Source: CADBRN01 sp050944685
GTDB taxonomy: Bacteria > Bacillota > Clostridia > Lachnospirales > Lachnospiraceae
Reading direction: 5' to 3'
Length of the DNA: 64,000 nt
Assembly: GCA_050944685.1 (NCBI GenBank)
Contig: JBMNRP010000014.1
Location: 1 to 64,000, forward strand
A program made the translations under genes and the position numbers. The notes under the pieces are model-generated. The model was given only the letters and a program-made list of their open reading frames with translations, searched no databases and was not told the DNA's origin. Shown piece after piece: positions 25,495-33,668 of this stretch; within the stretch, counting starts at the first letter, position 1, and each line of letters starts with the position of its first letter.

Positions 25495-26301
25495 ATGATG
25501 AACGAACGTGAAATTTTATCGCAGATCGAGAACATGAATATCGATCAGATCGAGGAATTTGATGAGTTCAGGCCGGAGTATCAGCGTCTCATGATGGAGT
25601 ATCGGTGCGCCATCATGGAGATTGAGACAAAGTTAAACGTATTGAATAATGAATTTGCCATGTCGCACAACCGGAATCCGATCCAGACCATCAAGTCCCG
25701 GCTGAAACAGCCGAGGAGCCTGCTGGCGAAGCTGAAGAGGAAAAATCTGGATGTGAACATGAAAAATATTGAGGAGCATATCTCCGACATCGCCGGAGTC
25801 CGCATTATCTGCAGCTTTCCGGAGGATATCTATTCGATCGCGGATCTGCTCCTTCACCAGGACGATATCCGGATGCTGGAGATCAAGGATTACATCAAAC
25901 ATCCGAAGGACAGCGGCTACCGGAGTCTCCACCTGATCGTGGAGGTGCCGATTTTCCTCTCATCCGGAAAAAAGATGCGGAAGGTCGAGATCCAGTGCAG
26001 GACGATCGCGATGGATTTCTGGGCGAGTGTGGAGCATCAGCTGAAATACAACAAGGATCTGAAAAATACGGAGCAGATCACGCGCGAGCTGAAGGAGTGC
26101 GCGGATATCATCACTTCCGTTGATTTCCGTATGCAGGAGCTGCGGGGAAAGATCGCCTACGTCGAGCCGGTCAGGGAAGAAGAAACCGAAGAGAAGAAAG
26201 AAGAAAAGAAAAAGGATGAAAGAATTTTTAAGACGTACAAAGATGATGGAATGGTTATGGGATCTTCTCATGATTATCTTAGGGATCTTTCTGGTACGTG
26301 A
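25495..26301 (+). CDS. Small alarmone synthetase, RelQ-like (GTP pyrophosphokinase family)
   Basis: A RelA/SpoT synthetase domain without the hydrolase or TGS domains, expected to make (p)ppGpp from ATP and GDP/GTP. Synthetase motifs are ISDIAGVRIICSFPEDIYSI, HPKDSGYRSLHLIVEVP, and VEIQCRTIAMDFWASVEHQLKY. The last ~45 residues are a highly charged Glu/Lys extension that overlaps the next gene and is longer than in typical RelQ. ATG at 25495 or the adjacent 25498 follows GGGGGCG; an upstream ATG at 25408 would add 29 residues not typical of the family. Confidence 0.9.
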   Translation: MMNEREILSQIENMNIDQIEEFDEFRPEYQRLMMEYRCAIMEIETKLNVLNNEFAMSHNRNPIQTIKSRLKQPRSLLAKLKRKNLDVNMKNIEEHISDIAGVRIICSFPEDIYSIADLLLHQDDIRMLEIKDYIKHPKDSGYRSLHLIVEVPIFLSSGKKMRKVEIQCRTIAMDFWASVEHQLKYNKDLKNTEQITRELKECADIITSVDFRMQELRGKIAYVEPVREEETEEKKEEKKKDERIFKTYKDDGMVMGSSHDYLRDLSGT

Positions 26302-26866
26302 TCCGAAGAATGTGACGATCGGAGTCTGCATCTTCCTCGGTGTGATTCTTCTTGCCTCGGGAATCGTGATGCTGATCACCTATTTTATCAACCGTGGCAG
26401 CCGGGCGGAGGGATTTTACGCCAGCCCGGTGTACTGTGTCGGCGGCGCGATCATCGCCGCCCTGGGAGCGTTCATCGCGCTTGAACCGAAGGCAATCGTA
26501 AACTTTGCGACGATCCTGTTCGCGGTTATTATCCTGCTCCATGCGGTCTACGGGATCGCGGAGGCGTCCGCCATGAGGAATATCGGGAGTGACCGCTGGT
26601 ACTACAGCATCATTTCCTCCGTGATCAAGATCATCCTGGCGCTGTTTATTATCGCGAAGCCGTTCCACACGGCGGGCGTGATCGTGATGATTGCGGGAGT
26701 CACGCTGATTCTGTGCGGCGTGACCGGCATGCTTCAGAATGTCCGTGTAATCAATTCTTTCCGCAAGTACAGCAAGGCAGCCCGGGACATGAAACAGGAG
26801 CTTTCCGCGGTGGACAGCGAGATTATCTCCGAAGAAAACGCGGACGGGAAAATTGTCGGGAAATAA
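26216..26866 (+). CDS. DUF308/HdeD-family membrane protein
   Basis: About six hydrophobic segments fill the 216-residue protein (LLMIILGIFLV, IFLGVILLASGIVMLI, YCVGGAIIAALGAFIAL, FATILFAVIILLHAVYG and others), followed by a ~40-residue charged cytoplasmic tail. The pattern of repeated short helices matches DUF308 (HdeD-like) proteins, whose role is not settled. The start overlaps the RelQ-like gene by 86 bp. ATG 26216 is taken, but 26243 or 26246 is possible because no site has a clear ribosome binding sequence at the right distance. Confidence 0.75.
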   Translation: MKEFLRRTKMMEWLWDLLMIILGIFLVRDPKNVTIGVCIFLGVILLASGIVMLITYFINRGSRAEGFYASPVYCVGGAIIAALGAFIALEPKAIVNFATILFAVIILLHAVYGIAEASAMRNIGSDRWYYSIISSVIKIILALFIIAKPFHTAGVIVMIAGVTLILCGVTGMLQNVRVINSFRKYSKAARDMKQELSAVDSEIISEENADGKIVGK

Positions 26867-26902
26867 CAAAGAATTATCCGGATCAGAGGTGTCTGACAAT
26901 CT

Positions 26903-28651
26903 ATGGGAAAAGTAATCGGTATTGACCTCGGGACAACGAACAGCTGCGTGGCAGTGATGGAGTTCGGAAACCCGGTGGTAATTTCAAATGCAGAAGGCGG
27001 CAGAACGACGCCTTCTGTTGTTGCATTTACGAAAGACGGAGAGACGCTGATCGGCGACGCCGCCAAGAGGCAGGCGGCCGTGAACGCGAAGCGCACGTGT
27101 CTTTCGATCAAAAGGAGAATGGGAACGGATTTTCGCTTCCGCGCAAACGGGAGGGATTATTCCCCGCAGGAAATTTCTGCCATGATTCTGGCGAAGCTGA
27201 AAAAGGACGCGGAAGCCTACCTCGGAAGCGAAGTGACAAAAGCGGTGATCACCGTTCCCGCGTATTTCAGCGACGCGCAGCGCCAGGCGACGAAGGACGC
27301 GGGAAGGATTGCGGGCATGGAGGTCCTGCGTATCATCAACGAACCCACCTCCGCGGCGCTCGCTTACGGACTGGATCACGGCGCTCCGCAGAAAATCCTC
27401 GTCTATGACCTGGGCGGAGGCACGTTCGACGTCTCCCTGATCGAGATCGGGGACAATCTCATCGAGGTGCTGGCGACTTCGGGCGACAATCATCTGGGCG
27501 GGGACGATTTCGATAACCGTCTCGCGGATTACGTGATGGAGACGTACAAGAAAGAGAACCGGATCAATCTGGCCAAGGACCCGACTGCGGTTCAGAGAAT
27601 CCGGGAGGCCTGCGAGCAGGCGAAAAAAGAGCTGTCCGCGGCGAGCCAGACGACGATCAATCTGCCGTTTATCGCTACGCTGAAAGGGGAGCCGATCCAC
27701 CTGTACATGGACATTACGCGGGCGAAGTTTGAGGAACTGACATCGGATCTTCTGAACCGGACAGAGGAGCCGGTCAGAAGAGTTCTCTCCGATGCGGGAA
27801 TCTCCGCGTCCGAACTGGGCATGGTTCTTCTGGTCGGGGGTTCTACGAGAATGCCGGCCGTGCGGGACAAGGTCCGCGCGCTGACCGGAAAGGAGCCGTC
27901 CGGCAATCTGAACCCGGACGAGTGTGTGGCGCTCGGAGCGGCCATCCAGGGAGCGAAGCTCGGGGGCGAGCTCACGACCGGTGCGGGATCGGAACTGATT
28001 CTTATGGATGTCACGCCGCTGTCCCTGTCGATCGAGACGGTCGGCGGGATCGCTACCCGGATCATCGAGAGAAATACGACGATTCCCACGAGGCGGACGC
28101 AGATTTTTTCCACGGCCGCTCCCTACCAGACTTCGGTTGAGATCAAAGTGCTCCAGGGCGAGCGCCAGTTTTCCAGAGACAATACGGTTCTCGGAACCTT
28201 CCGGCTGAACGGGATTCAGCGAGCCCCGGCGGGCGTTCCGCAGATCGAGGTGACTTTTGATATCGATGCGAACGGAATCGTTCATGTCTCGGCCAGGGAT
28301 CTGACGACCGGAAAAGCGAAATCGATCACCATTACCTCCGGATCGAAGATGTCCGATGACGAGATCGAGCGTGCGGTTCATGACGCGCAGGTAAATTCGG
28401 CGGTGGATATGGCAAGAAAGGCAAAGTTCGATGCGCTGAATGACGCGCGTGGCCAGATCGCCGCGGCGCAGCAGTTTCTTTCTGCCAACCGCAAGACGAT
28501 CGACAAAGAGGTGAAGAGGGAGACGAAGGAGCGCATCTCCCGACTCTCGCGTCTTACCAGAGTGAAACCGGACCGCATGACGGATTCGGAACTGTCGGAG
28601 CTGGAGAGCGAGACGGAAGAGATGCGAAGCTTCCTCGATCAGCACAGATAA
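26903..28651 (+). CDS. Hsp70 chaperone, DnaK-type, short form
   Basis: The nucleotide-binding domain is complete: GIDLGTTNSCVAV, then VYDLGGGTFDVSLIE, and VLLVGGSTRMPAV. The substrate-binding beta domain follows (LMDVTPLSLSIETVGG, RQFSRDNTVLGTF). The helical lid is short, and the protein ends FLDQHR at 582 residues without the usual flexible acidic tail. It is not next to hrcA, grpE or dnaJ but behind a DUF308 gene, so it may be a second DnaK copy. The start has a GAGGTG site. Chaperone activity is inferred from the domains. Confidence 0.92.
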   Translation: MGKVIGIDLGTTNSCVAVMEFGNPVVISNAEGGRTTPSVVAFTKDGETLIGDAAKRQAAVNAKRTCLSIKRRMGTDFRFRANGRDYSPQEISAMILAKLKKDAEAYLGSEVTKAVITVPAYFSDAQRQATKDAGRIAGMEVLRIINEPTSAALAYGLDHGAPQKILVYDLGGGTFDVSLIEIGDNLIEVLATSGDNHLGGDDFDNRLADYVMETYKKENRINLAKDPTAVQRIREACEQAKKELSAASQTTINLPFIATLKGEPIHLYMDITRAKFEELTSDLLNRTEEPVRRVLSDAGISASELGMVLLVGGSTRMPAVRDKVRALTGKEPSGNLNPDECVALGAAIQGAKLGGELTTGAGSELILMDVTPLSLSIETVGGIATRIIERNTTIPTRRTQIFSTAAPYQTSVEIKVLQGERQFSRDNTVLGTFRLNGIQRAPAGVPQIEVTFDIDANGIVHVSARDLTTGKAKSITITSGSKMSDDEIERAVHDAQVNSAVDMARKAKFDALNDARGQIAAAQQFLSANRKTIDKEVKRETKERISRLSRLTRVKPDRMTDSELSELESETEEMRSFLDQHR

Positions 28652-28672
28652 GGCGGATACCGGAAGCGGCTT

Positions 28673-29962
28673 TCAGCCCTTCAGAAGGCTTCCGAGATCG
28701 CGGTAAAATTCCGGGTAGGAGATGTTCACGCAATCCGCCCCGAGGATCTCGGTGCTGCCTTTCGCGACGAGAGAGGCGACGGCAAAAGACATGGCGATGC
28801 GGTGGTCCGCGCAGCTGTCGATGACAGCTCCCGTGAGAGGCTTTCCTCCGCGGATGATCATGCCGTCATCGGTGGCGGTCACGTCGGCTCCCATTTTTCT
28901 GAGTGAGGAGACGATGGCGGCGAGCCGGTCCGATTCCTTGACCTTCAGTTCGGCCGCGTCGCGGATGACGGTCGTACCTTCTGATACCGCCGCGAGAACG
29001 GCGATCACGGGAAGCTCGTCGATCAGTCTGGGAATCAGGCTGCCTCTGATCGTGCAGCCGTGGAGCTTCTGCGATCGGAACAGAAGATCGGCGGAATCTT
29101 CCCCGCCTGAGGTCTTCCGGTTTTGAATCTCAAAGGTTCCGCCCATGTTCCGGATGACTTCCAGGATTCCGTCGCGGGTCGGATTGATCCCGACATTTGT
29201 GAGGAGCACCTCCGATCCCGGAACCATCAGTGCGGCCGCCATAAAGTAGGCCGCGGAGGAGATATCCCCCGGAACCTCGATCGGAATGGCCGAAAGGCGC
29301 GGTTCCGGCCGGATGGATGATGTGTTGCCGCTGGTATGGATTTCCGCTCCGAATCCCGCGAGCATCAGTTCGGTATGGTTGCGGGAGAGGGCAGGTTCCA
29401 CTACGGTAGTGGTTCCGCCGGTGTACAGGCCGGCGAGCAGAATGCAGGACTTTACCTGCGCGGACGCGACGGGCGTGTGATACTCGATTCCGGACAGATC
29501 CGAAGGATCTATGAGGAGCGGGACACACCCGTTCTTTTTTTCGCTCCGGATCTTCGCACCCATCTGCGTGAGCGGGTCGATCACGCGCTTCATCGGCCGT
29601 TTTTGAATGGAGCGGTCCCCGGTCAGGCGGGAAGAAAACGGCTGTCCGGCGAGAATGCCGGAAATCAGGCGGATAGTAGTTCCGCTGTTTCCGCAGTCCA
29701 GCGTGTCCTCCGGAGCGGAGAGACCATGGATGCCCTTCCCATGAATTTTTACGCGGGTTCCGGATGCGTCGACGTCAATTCCGGTCCCCATTTTCCGGAA
29801 ACAGGCGATCGTCGAGCGGCAGTCCGCGCTGTTCAGAAATCCGGTAACTTCCGTCGTCCCCTCCGCGAGGGAACCGAACATCACGGATCGGTGCGAGATG
29901 GATTTATCGCCCGGTACCTGAAGGGTTCCCTTCAGAGGCCGGTCCGCCGGATGAAATTTCAT
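28673..29962 (-). CDS. aroA: 3-phosphoshikimate 1-carboxyvinyltransferase (EPSP synthase)
   Basis: Sixth step of the shikimate pathway, joining shikimate 3-phosphate and phosphoenolpyruvate. Signatures are VPGDKSISHRSVMFGSLAEG, LDCGNSGTTIRLISG and the C-terminal DHRIAMSFAVASL. The 429-residue length is normal. The ATG at 29962 (complement) follows GGGAGGA at 29979-29973, giving a start at the conserved MKFHP; a longer frame to 30004 lacks support. It lies 22 bp behind tyrA in one minus-strand operon for aromatic amino acids, convergent with the DnaK gene. Confidence 0.96.
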   Translation of the reverse strand: MKFHPADRPLKGTLQVPGDKSISHRSVMFGSLAEGTTEVTGFLNSADCRSTIACFRKMGTGIDVDASGTRVKIHGKGIHGLSAPEDTLDCGNSGTTIRLISGILAGQPFSSRLTGDRSIQKRPMKRVIDPLTQMGAKIRSEKKNGCVPLLIDPSDLSGIEYHTPVASAQVKSCILLAGLYTGGTTTVVEPALSRNHTELMLAGFGAEIHTSGNTSSIRPEPRLSAIPIEVPGDISSAAYFMAAALMVPGSEVLLTNVGINPTRDGILEVIRNMGGTFEIQNRKTSGGEDSADLLFRSQKLHGCTIRGSLIPRLIDELPVIAVLAAVSEGTTVIRDAAELKVKESDRLAAIVSSLRKMGADVTATDDGMIIRGGKPLTGAVIDSCADHRIAMSFAVASLVAKGSTEILGADCVNISYPEFYRDLGSLLKG

Positions 29963-29984
29963 ATCATTTTTCCTCCCGGATTTT

Positions 29985-31100
29985 TCAGGTGCGTTTCCGC
30001 ACAATGTAATTTCTCTGTTTCAGAATATGAATGGCTTTTTCCTGGGAATCGCCGTCGTAAAATTCGATTCGCAGAACGCCTTCCTCAAATTCCCGGTTAT
30101 GAATAATTCCGATGTTCTGGATGTTCAGACCGTTCATGGCCAGAAGCGTCGTGATTGTCGCAATTCCGCCGGCCTCATCCGCGATGTCGACGTAGATGGA
30201 GTAGTGTTTCGGCATGACGCCGCGGTTGGTGTCACTGATGGAATCGCGGTAGTCCCTGGAAGAGCGGAACATTTCCCGGATCGCGGATCCGTCGCGGGAA
30301 TCCACCGCCTCCTTTGCGGTCTGAAGGAGACGGATGTAATCGTCAAGCGCGTCGGAGATCTGTTTCGGATTCGTGAGACAGATGTTTTCCCACATTTCCG
30401 GGGAAGAGGAGGCGATCCGCGTGATGTCACGGAATCCGCCCGCCGCCACCATTTTCATCAGCTGTTCGTCGGAGTCGCGCTTCTGAACGAGATTGACGAG
30501 CTGCGAGGCGACGATGTGGGGTACGTGGCTGACGCTTGCCGTGACGTAGTCGTGCATCTCTCCACTCGTTCGGATCGGAATGGCGCGCATCAGCTTTACG
30601 AGAGAGGTGAGCTTCTGAACCATTTCTTCCTTCACATCCGCACAGGGCGTCAGGAAATAGTACGCGTTTTCCAGAAGAATGACGGACGAGTTTGCGATCC
30701 CGGTCCGCTCAGATCCCGCCATCGGGTGGCCTCCGATGAACTGAGAGGAAAGCCCGTATTTTTCTGCGGCTTTCAGCATGATCTGTTTGACCGAGCCGAC
30801 GTCGGTCACGATGCAGTCCTTCCGGATCCGGCCGGCGAGGCCGGGCAGGCTGCTGATGTTTGCCTGAACCGGAGCGCAGAGAAAGATAAAGTCGCAGTCC
30901 GAAAAAAGCGGATCATTTTTTTCGCAGGCGCGGTCAATGATTCCTTCCTTCAGTGCCTTGTCCAGGGTGGACTGTCTTCTGGAGGCAGCCACGATTTCCG
31001 TATCCGGGCTGTACTTCCGGATGGTCTTTGCGATCGAGCCTCCGATCAGTCCCAGACCGACCAGTCCGATCCGTTTGATATCTGTCGAATGGTTATCCAT
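29985..31100 (-). CDS. tyrA: Prephenate dehydrogenase with ACT domain
   Basis: NAD-dependent oxidative decarboxylation of prephenate toward tyrosine. The Rossmann motif GLVGLGLIGGS is at residues ~13-23, with catalytic-domain features GGHPMAGSERTG and SVSHVPHIVASQL. The C-terminal ~75 residues form an ACT domain (YSIYVDIADEAGGIATITTLL), which suggests feedback control by tyrosine. It is the first gene of the tyrA-aroA pair. Confidence 0.95.
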   Translation of the reverse strand: MDNHSTDIKRIGLVGLGLIGGSIAKTIRKYSPDTEIVAASRRQSTLDKALKEGIIDRACEKNDPLFSDCDFIFLCAPVQANISSLPGLAGRIRKDCIVTDVGSVKQIMLKAAEKYGLSSQFIGGHPMAGSERTGIANSSVILLENAYYFLTPCADVKEEMVQKLTSLVKLMRAIPIRTSGEMHDYVTASVSHVPHIVASQLVNLVQKRDSDEQLMKMVAAGGFRDITRIASSSPEMWENICLTNPKQISDALDDYIRLLQTAKEAVDSRDGSAIREMFRSSRDYRDSISDTNRGVMPKHYSIYVDIADEAGGIATITTLLAMNGLNIQNIGIIHNREFEEGVLRIEFYDGDSQEKAIHILKQRNYIVRKRT

Positions 31101-31171
31101 AAAAAGCCTCGGTATAATGTCTGAATTCTGATGGAACGAGTGCGGATCCCGCTAAATGCGGCCGCTTTATT

Positions 31172-31200
31172 ATTTTAGCATGGAATCTCCGGGCGTTAAA
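31172..31200 (-). promoter_or_regulatory. Candidate promoter of tyrA-aroA
   Basis: On the minus strand TTTAAC (31200-31195) and TAAAAT (31177-31172) are 17 nt apart, with TGC before the -10, giving an extended -10. It lies 72 nt before the tyrA start. Confidence 0.6.
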
Positions 31201-31285
31201 CGCAAAAAAGACAAGACCGGAACGCAAAAACAGGGCAAAAGGGAGAGGCTTTTCCGCAGGGGTTCGTATAATATTCATAAAAAGC

Positions 31286-31314
31286 TTGAAAAAAGTTCTG
31301 AAAATTAGTAAACT
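31286..31314 (+). promoter_or_regulatory. Candidate promoter of the EF-G-like gene
   Basis: TTGAAA (31286-31291) and TAAACT (31309-31314) with 17-nt spacing, 61 nt before the start codon. Confidence 0.6.
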
Positions 31315-31375
31315 ATACCCATAAGTGCGCGGGGAAATCCCGTGTATGATCTAACAAATTGGAGGTACCTGAATC

Positions 31376-33463
31376 ATGAAAGTTTACAGAACAGACAAGA
31401 TCCGAAATGTTGTTCTGCTTGGTCACGGCGGAGCCGGAAAGACGACGCTCGCCGAGGCGATGGCATACCTGTCCGGTATTACGAACCGCCTGGGAAAGGT
31501 CGCGGACGGAAATACGGTCAGCGACTATGATAAAGAAGAGATCAAACGTAAATTTTCAATTTCGACATCTGTGATTCCGATTGAATGGAATGACTGCAAG
31601 ATCAATATCCTCGATACACCGGGATTTTTCGATTTTGTCGGCGAGGCGGAGGAAGCTGCCTCTGCGGCGGACGCGGCTGTCATCGTCGTTTCCGGAAAGA
31701 GCGGTGTGGAGGTCGGAACCCAGAAGGCATGGAATCTGTGTGAGCGCTACAATCTTCCGCGCTACTTCTTCGTAACCGATATGGATATCGATGATGTCAG
31801 CTACCGTAAGGTCGTGGAGAGTCTCCAGGAGCTGTACGGAAAACGGATCGCTCCGCTCCACATGCCGATCCGTGAGAACGGAAAATACGTCGGATACGTC
31901 AATATCATAAAAAATAAGGGAAGAAGATACATCGACCGTGACAAAAGGGAAGAGTGCGAGATCCCGGATTATTCCAAAGAATATCTGGAGACGTACCGCA
32001 GCGCCCTGATCGAGTCTGTCGCGGAAACGAGCGAAGAGTACATGGAGCGCTATTTCAACGGAGATGAGTTTTCGGTCGATGAGATCGGCGCGGCCGTCTC
32101 CATCAACGTGGCCGACGGAAGCATCTATCCGGTCTGCATGGGAGCTCCGGTCAATCTTCAGGGCGTCCGCATACTTCTGAACGATATTGTTTCCTATTTC
32201 CCGGCTCCTTCCGCGCGGAAAAAAGCAGGACTGGATCAGAATAACAACGTCGTGAACGCGGACTACGATTTTCAGAAAGCAAAGTCGGCGGTGGTTTTCA
32301 AGACGATCGCGGATCCGTTCCTCGGAAAATATTCTCTGGTCAAGGTCTGCTCCGGCGTTCTGAAATCCAATGACACGCTCTACAACGTCACGCAGGATCA
32401 GGACGAGAAGATCGGAAAGTTGTACATCCTCTGCGGAAACAAGACGAGCGAGGTCCCCGAGCTGCACGCGGGAGATATCGGAGCGATCGCGAAGCTCAGC
32501 GTCTCGAAGACGGGAGATTCGCTCGCGGAAAAGGCTCATCCGGTCAACTACGGAACGCTGTACCTCTCCAAACCGTATACGGTGAAACGGTACGTTCCGA
32601 AAAACAAAAAGGAAGTCGACAAGGTCACCCAGGGCCTTTCCAGAATTGCGACCGAGGATCTGACGATGAGAACTGTCGTCGATTCTGCCAATTCGCAGAC
32701 ACTGCTCTACGGCATCGGCGATCAGCATCTGGATGTCATCGCCAGCAAACTTGCGGACCGCTACAATGTCGAGATCGAGCTGGAGCGCCCGAAGGTCGCT
32801 TTCCGCGAGACGATCCGGAAGAAATCCGACGTACAGGGCAAATACAAGAAACAGTCCGGCGGACACGGACAGTACGGGGACGTCAAGATGCGCTTCGAAC
32901 CGTCCGGCGATCTCGAGACGCCGTACGTCTTCGAGGAGGAGGTTGTCGGCGGAGCTGTTCCGAAAAACTACTTCCCGGCTGTTGAGAAGGGACTGGCGGA
33001 GTGCACGAAGTCCGGTCCTCTGGCTGCCTATCCGGTGGTCGGCGTGAAGGCCATTCTTTACGACGGATCCTATCATCCGGTCGATTCCTCCGAGATGGCT
33101 TTCAAGGCCGCGACCAGCCTGGCCTTCAAGAAGGGATTTATGGAAGCGGGTCCGGTTCTTCTCGAGCCGATCGTCAGCATGAAGGTTACGGCGCCGGACC
33201 GCTACACGGGCGACGTCATGGGCGATCTGAACAAACGCCGCGGACGTGTTCTGGGGATGAACCCCGATAAGGACGGAAATACCGTCGTCGAGGCGGAGGT
33301 TCCGGAGCTCGAGCTTTATGGCTATTCCAATTCGCTTCGGTCCATGACCGGAGGAGCGGGGACGTTTGAGTACGAATTTGCCCGCTACGAGCAGGCACCG
33401 GCCGAGATCCAGCAGAAGGAGATCGCCGCAAGAGCCGATCAGGTCAACGGAGCCGAAGAGTAA
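31376..33463 (+). CDS. EF-G-like translational GTPase (EF-G2 type paralogue)
   Basis: A 695-residue protein with the full EF-G domain order: an N-terminal GTPase, domain II, domain III, domain IV (KYKKQSGGHGQYGDVKMRFEP start) and domain V (PDRYTGDVMGDLNKRRGRVLGM). The GTPase motifs deviate from canonical EF-G: the P-loop is GHGGAGKTT, the G3 motif is DTPGFFDF instead of DTPGHVDF, and G4 reads TDMD instead of NKMD. These changes are typical of EF-G-like paralogues whose function in translation is unsettled. Antibiotic-resistance type TetM function is not supported. It is monocistronic, with a promoter and a terminator-like hairpin. Confidence 0.88.
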   Translation: MKVYRTDKIRNVVLLGHGGAGKTTLAEAMAYLSGITNRLGKVADGNTVSDYDKEEIKRKFSISTSVIPIEWNDCKINILDTPGFFDFVGEAEEAASAADAAVIVVSGKSGVEVGTQKAWNLCERYNLPRYFFVTDMDIDDVSYRKVVESLQELYGKRIAPLHMPIRENGKYVGYVNIIKNKGRRYIDRDKREECEIPDYSKEYLETYRSALIESVAETSEEYMERYFNGDEFSVDEIGAAVSINVADGSIYPVCMGAPVNLQGVRILLNDIVSYFPAPSARKKAGLDQNNNVVNADYDFQKAKSAVVFKTIADPFLGKYSLVKVCSGVLKSNDTLYNVTQDQDEKIGKLYILCGNKTSEVPELHAGDIGAIAKLSVSKTGDSLAEKAHPVNYGTLYLSKPYTVKRYVPKNKKEVDKVTQGLSRIATEDLTMRTVVDSANSQTLLYGIGDQHLDVIASKLADRYNVEIELERPKVAFRETIRKKSDVQGKYKKQSGGHGQYGDVKMRFEPSGDLETPYVFEEEVVGGAVPKNYFPAVEKGLAECTKSGPLAAYPVVGVKAILYDGSYHPVDSSEMAFKAATSLAFKKGFMEAGPVLLEPIVSMKVTAPDRYTGDVMGDLNKRRGRVLGMNPDKDGNTVVEAEVPELELYGYSNSLRSMTGGAGTFEYEFARYEQAPAEIQQKEIAARADQVNGAEE

Positions 33464-33524
33464 TCGATCCGGACCTTTCCGGACGTACGGCTGTTCGGGG
33501 AAGGATTATCCTGTGAAAGAATGA

Positions 33525-33555
33525 AAAGGGAGCTGCCTTGCGCGCGGCTCCCTTT
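33525..33555 (+). terminator. Terminator-like hairpin after the EF-G-like gene
   Basis: AAAGGGAGC (33525-33533) pairs with GCTCCCTTT (33547-33555). The T tract is short and interrupted (TTTCTC), so efficiency is uncertain. Its right arm is part of the tandem repeat at 33546-33590. Confidence 0.6.
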
Positions 33556-33590
33556 CTCATGCACTTGTGGCTCCCTTTCTCATGCACTTG
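33546..33590. repeat. Tandem 23-bp duplication
   Basis: GGCTCCCTTTCTCATGCACT plus TG occurs at 33546-33567 and again at 33569-33590, joined by one T. The repeat duplicates the right arm of the hairpin and ends right before the leuS -35 box. Confidence 0.9.
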
Positions 33591-33594
33591 ACGC

Positions 33595-33624
33595 TTGACG
33601 TACGGAATACAATGATTGTATGAT
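33595..33624 (+). promoter_or_regulatory. Promoter of leuS
   Basis: TTGACG (33595-33600) and TATGAT (33619-33624) with 18-nt spacing, 45 nt before the ATG. No T-box leader fits in this short space. Confidence 0.6.
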
Positions 33625-33668
33625 ATTCGTTGAGTTGAATTTCAGGAAAACGATGTCTGGAGGCACTT

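Noticed and set aside
26984..28645. 553-codon minus-strand frame over the DnaK gene
   Set aside because: Shadow of the Hsp70 coding sequence; no plausible start site or domain.
31376..33463. Tetracycline ribosomal protection protein
   Set aside because: The domain order and motifs fit EF-G2-like paralogues; there are no TetM-type features and no mobile context.
33464..33668. T-box leader before leuS
   Set aside because: No T-box consensus or specifier stem, and only 45 nt lie between promoter and start codon.
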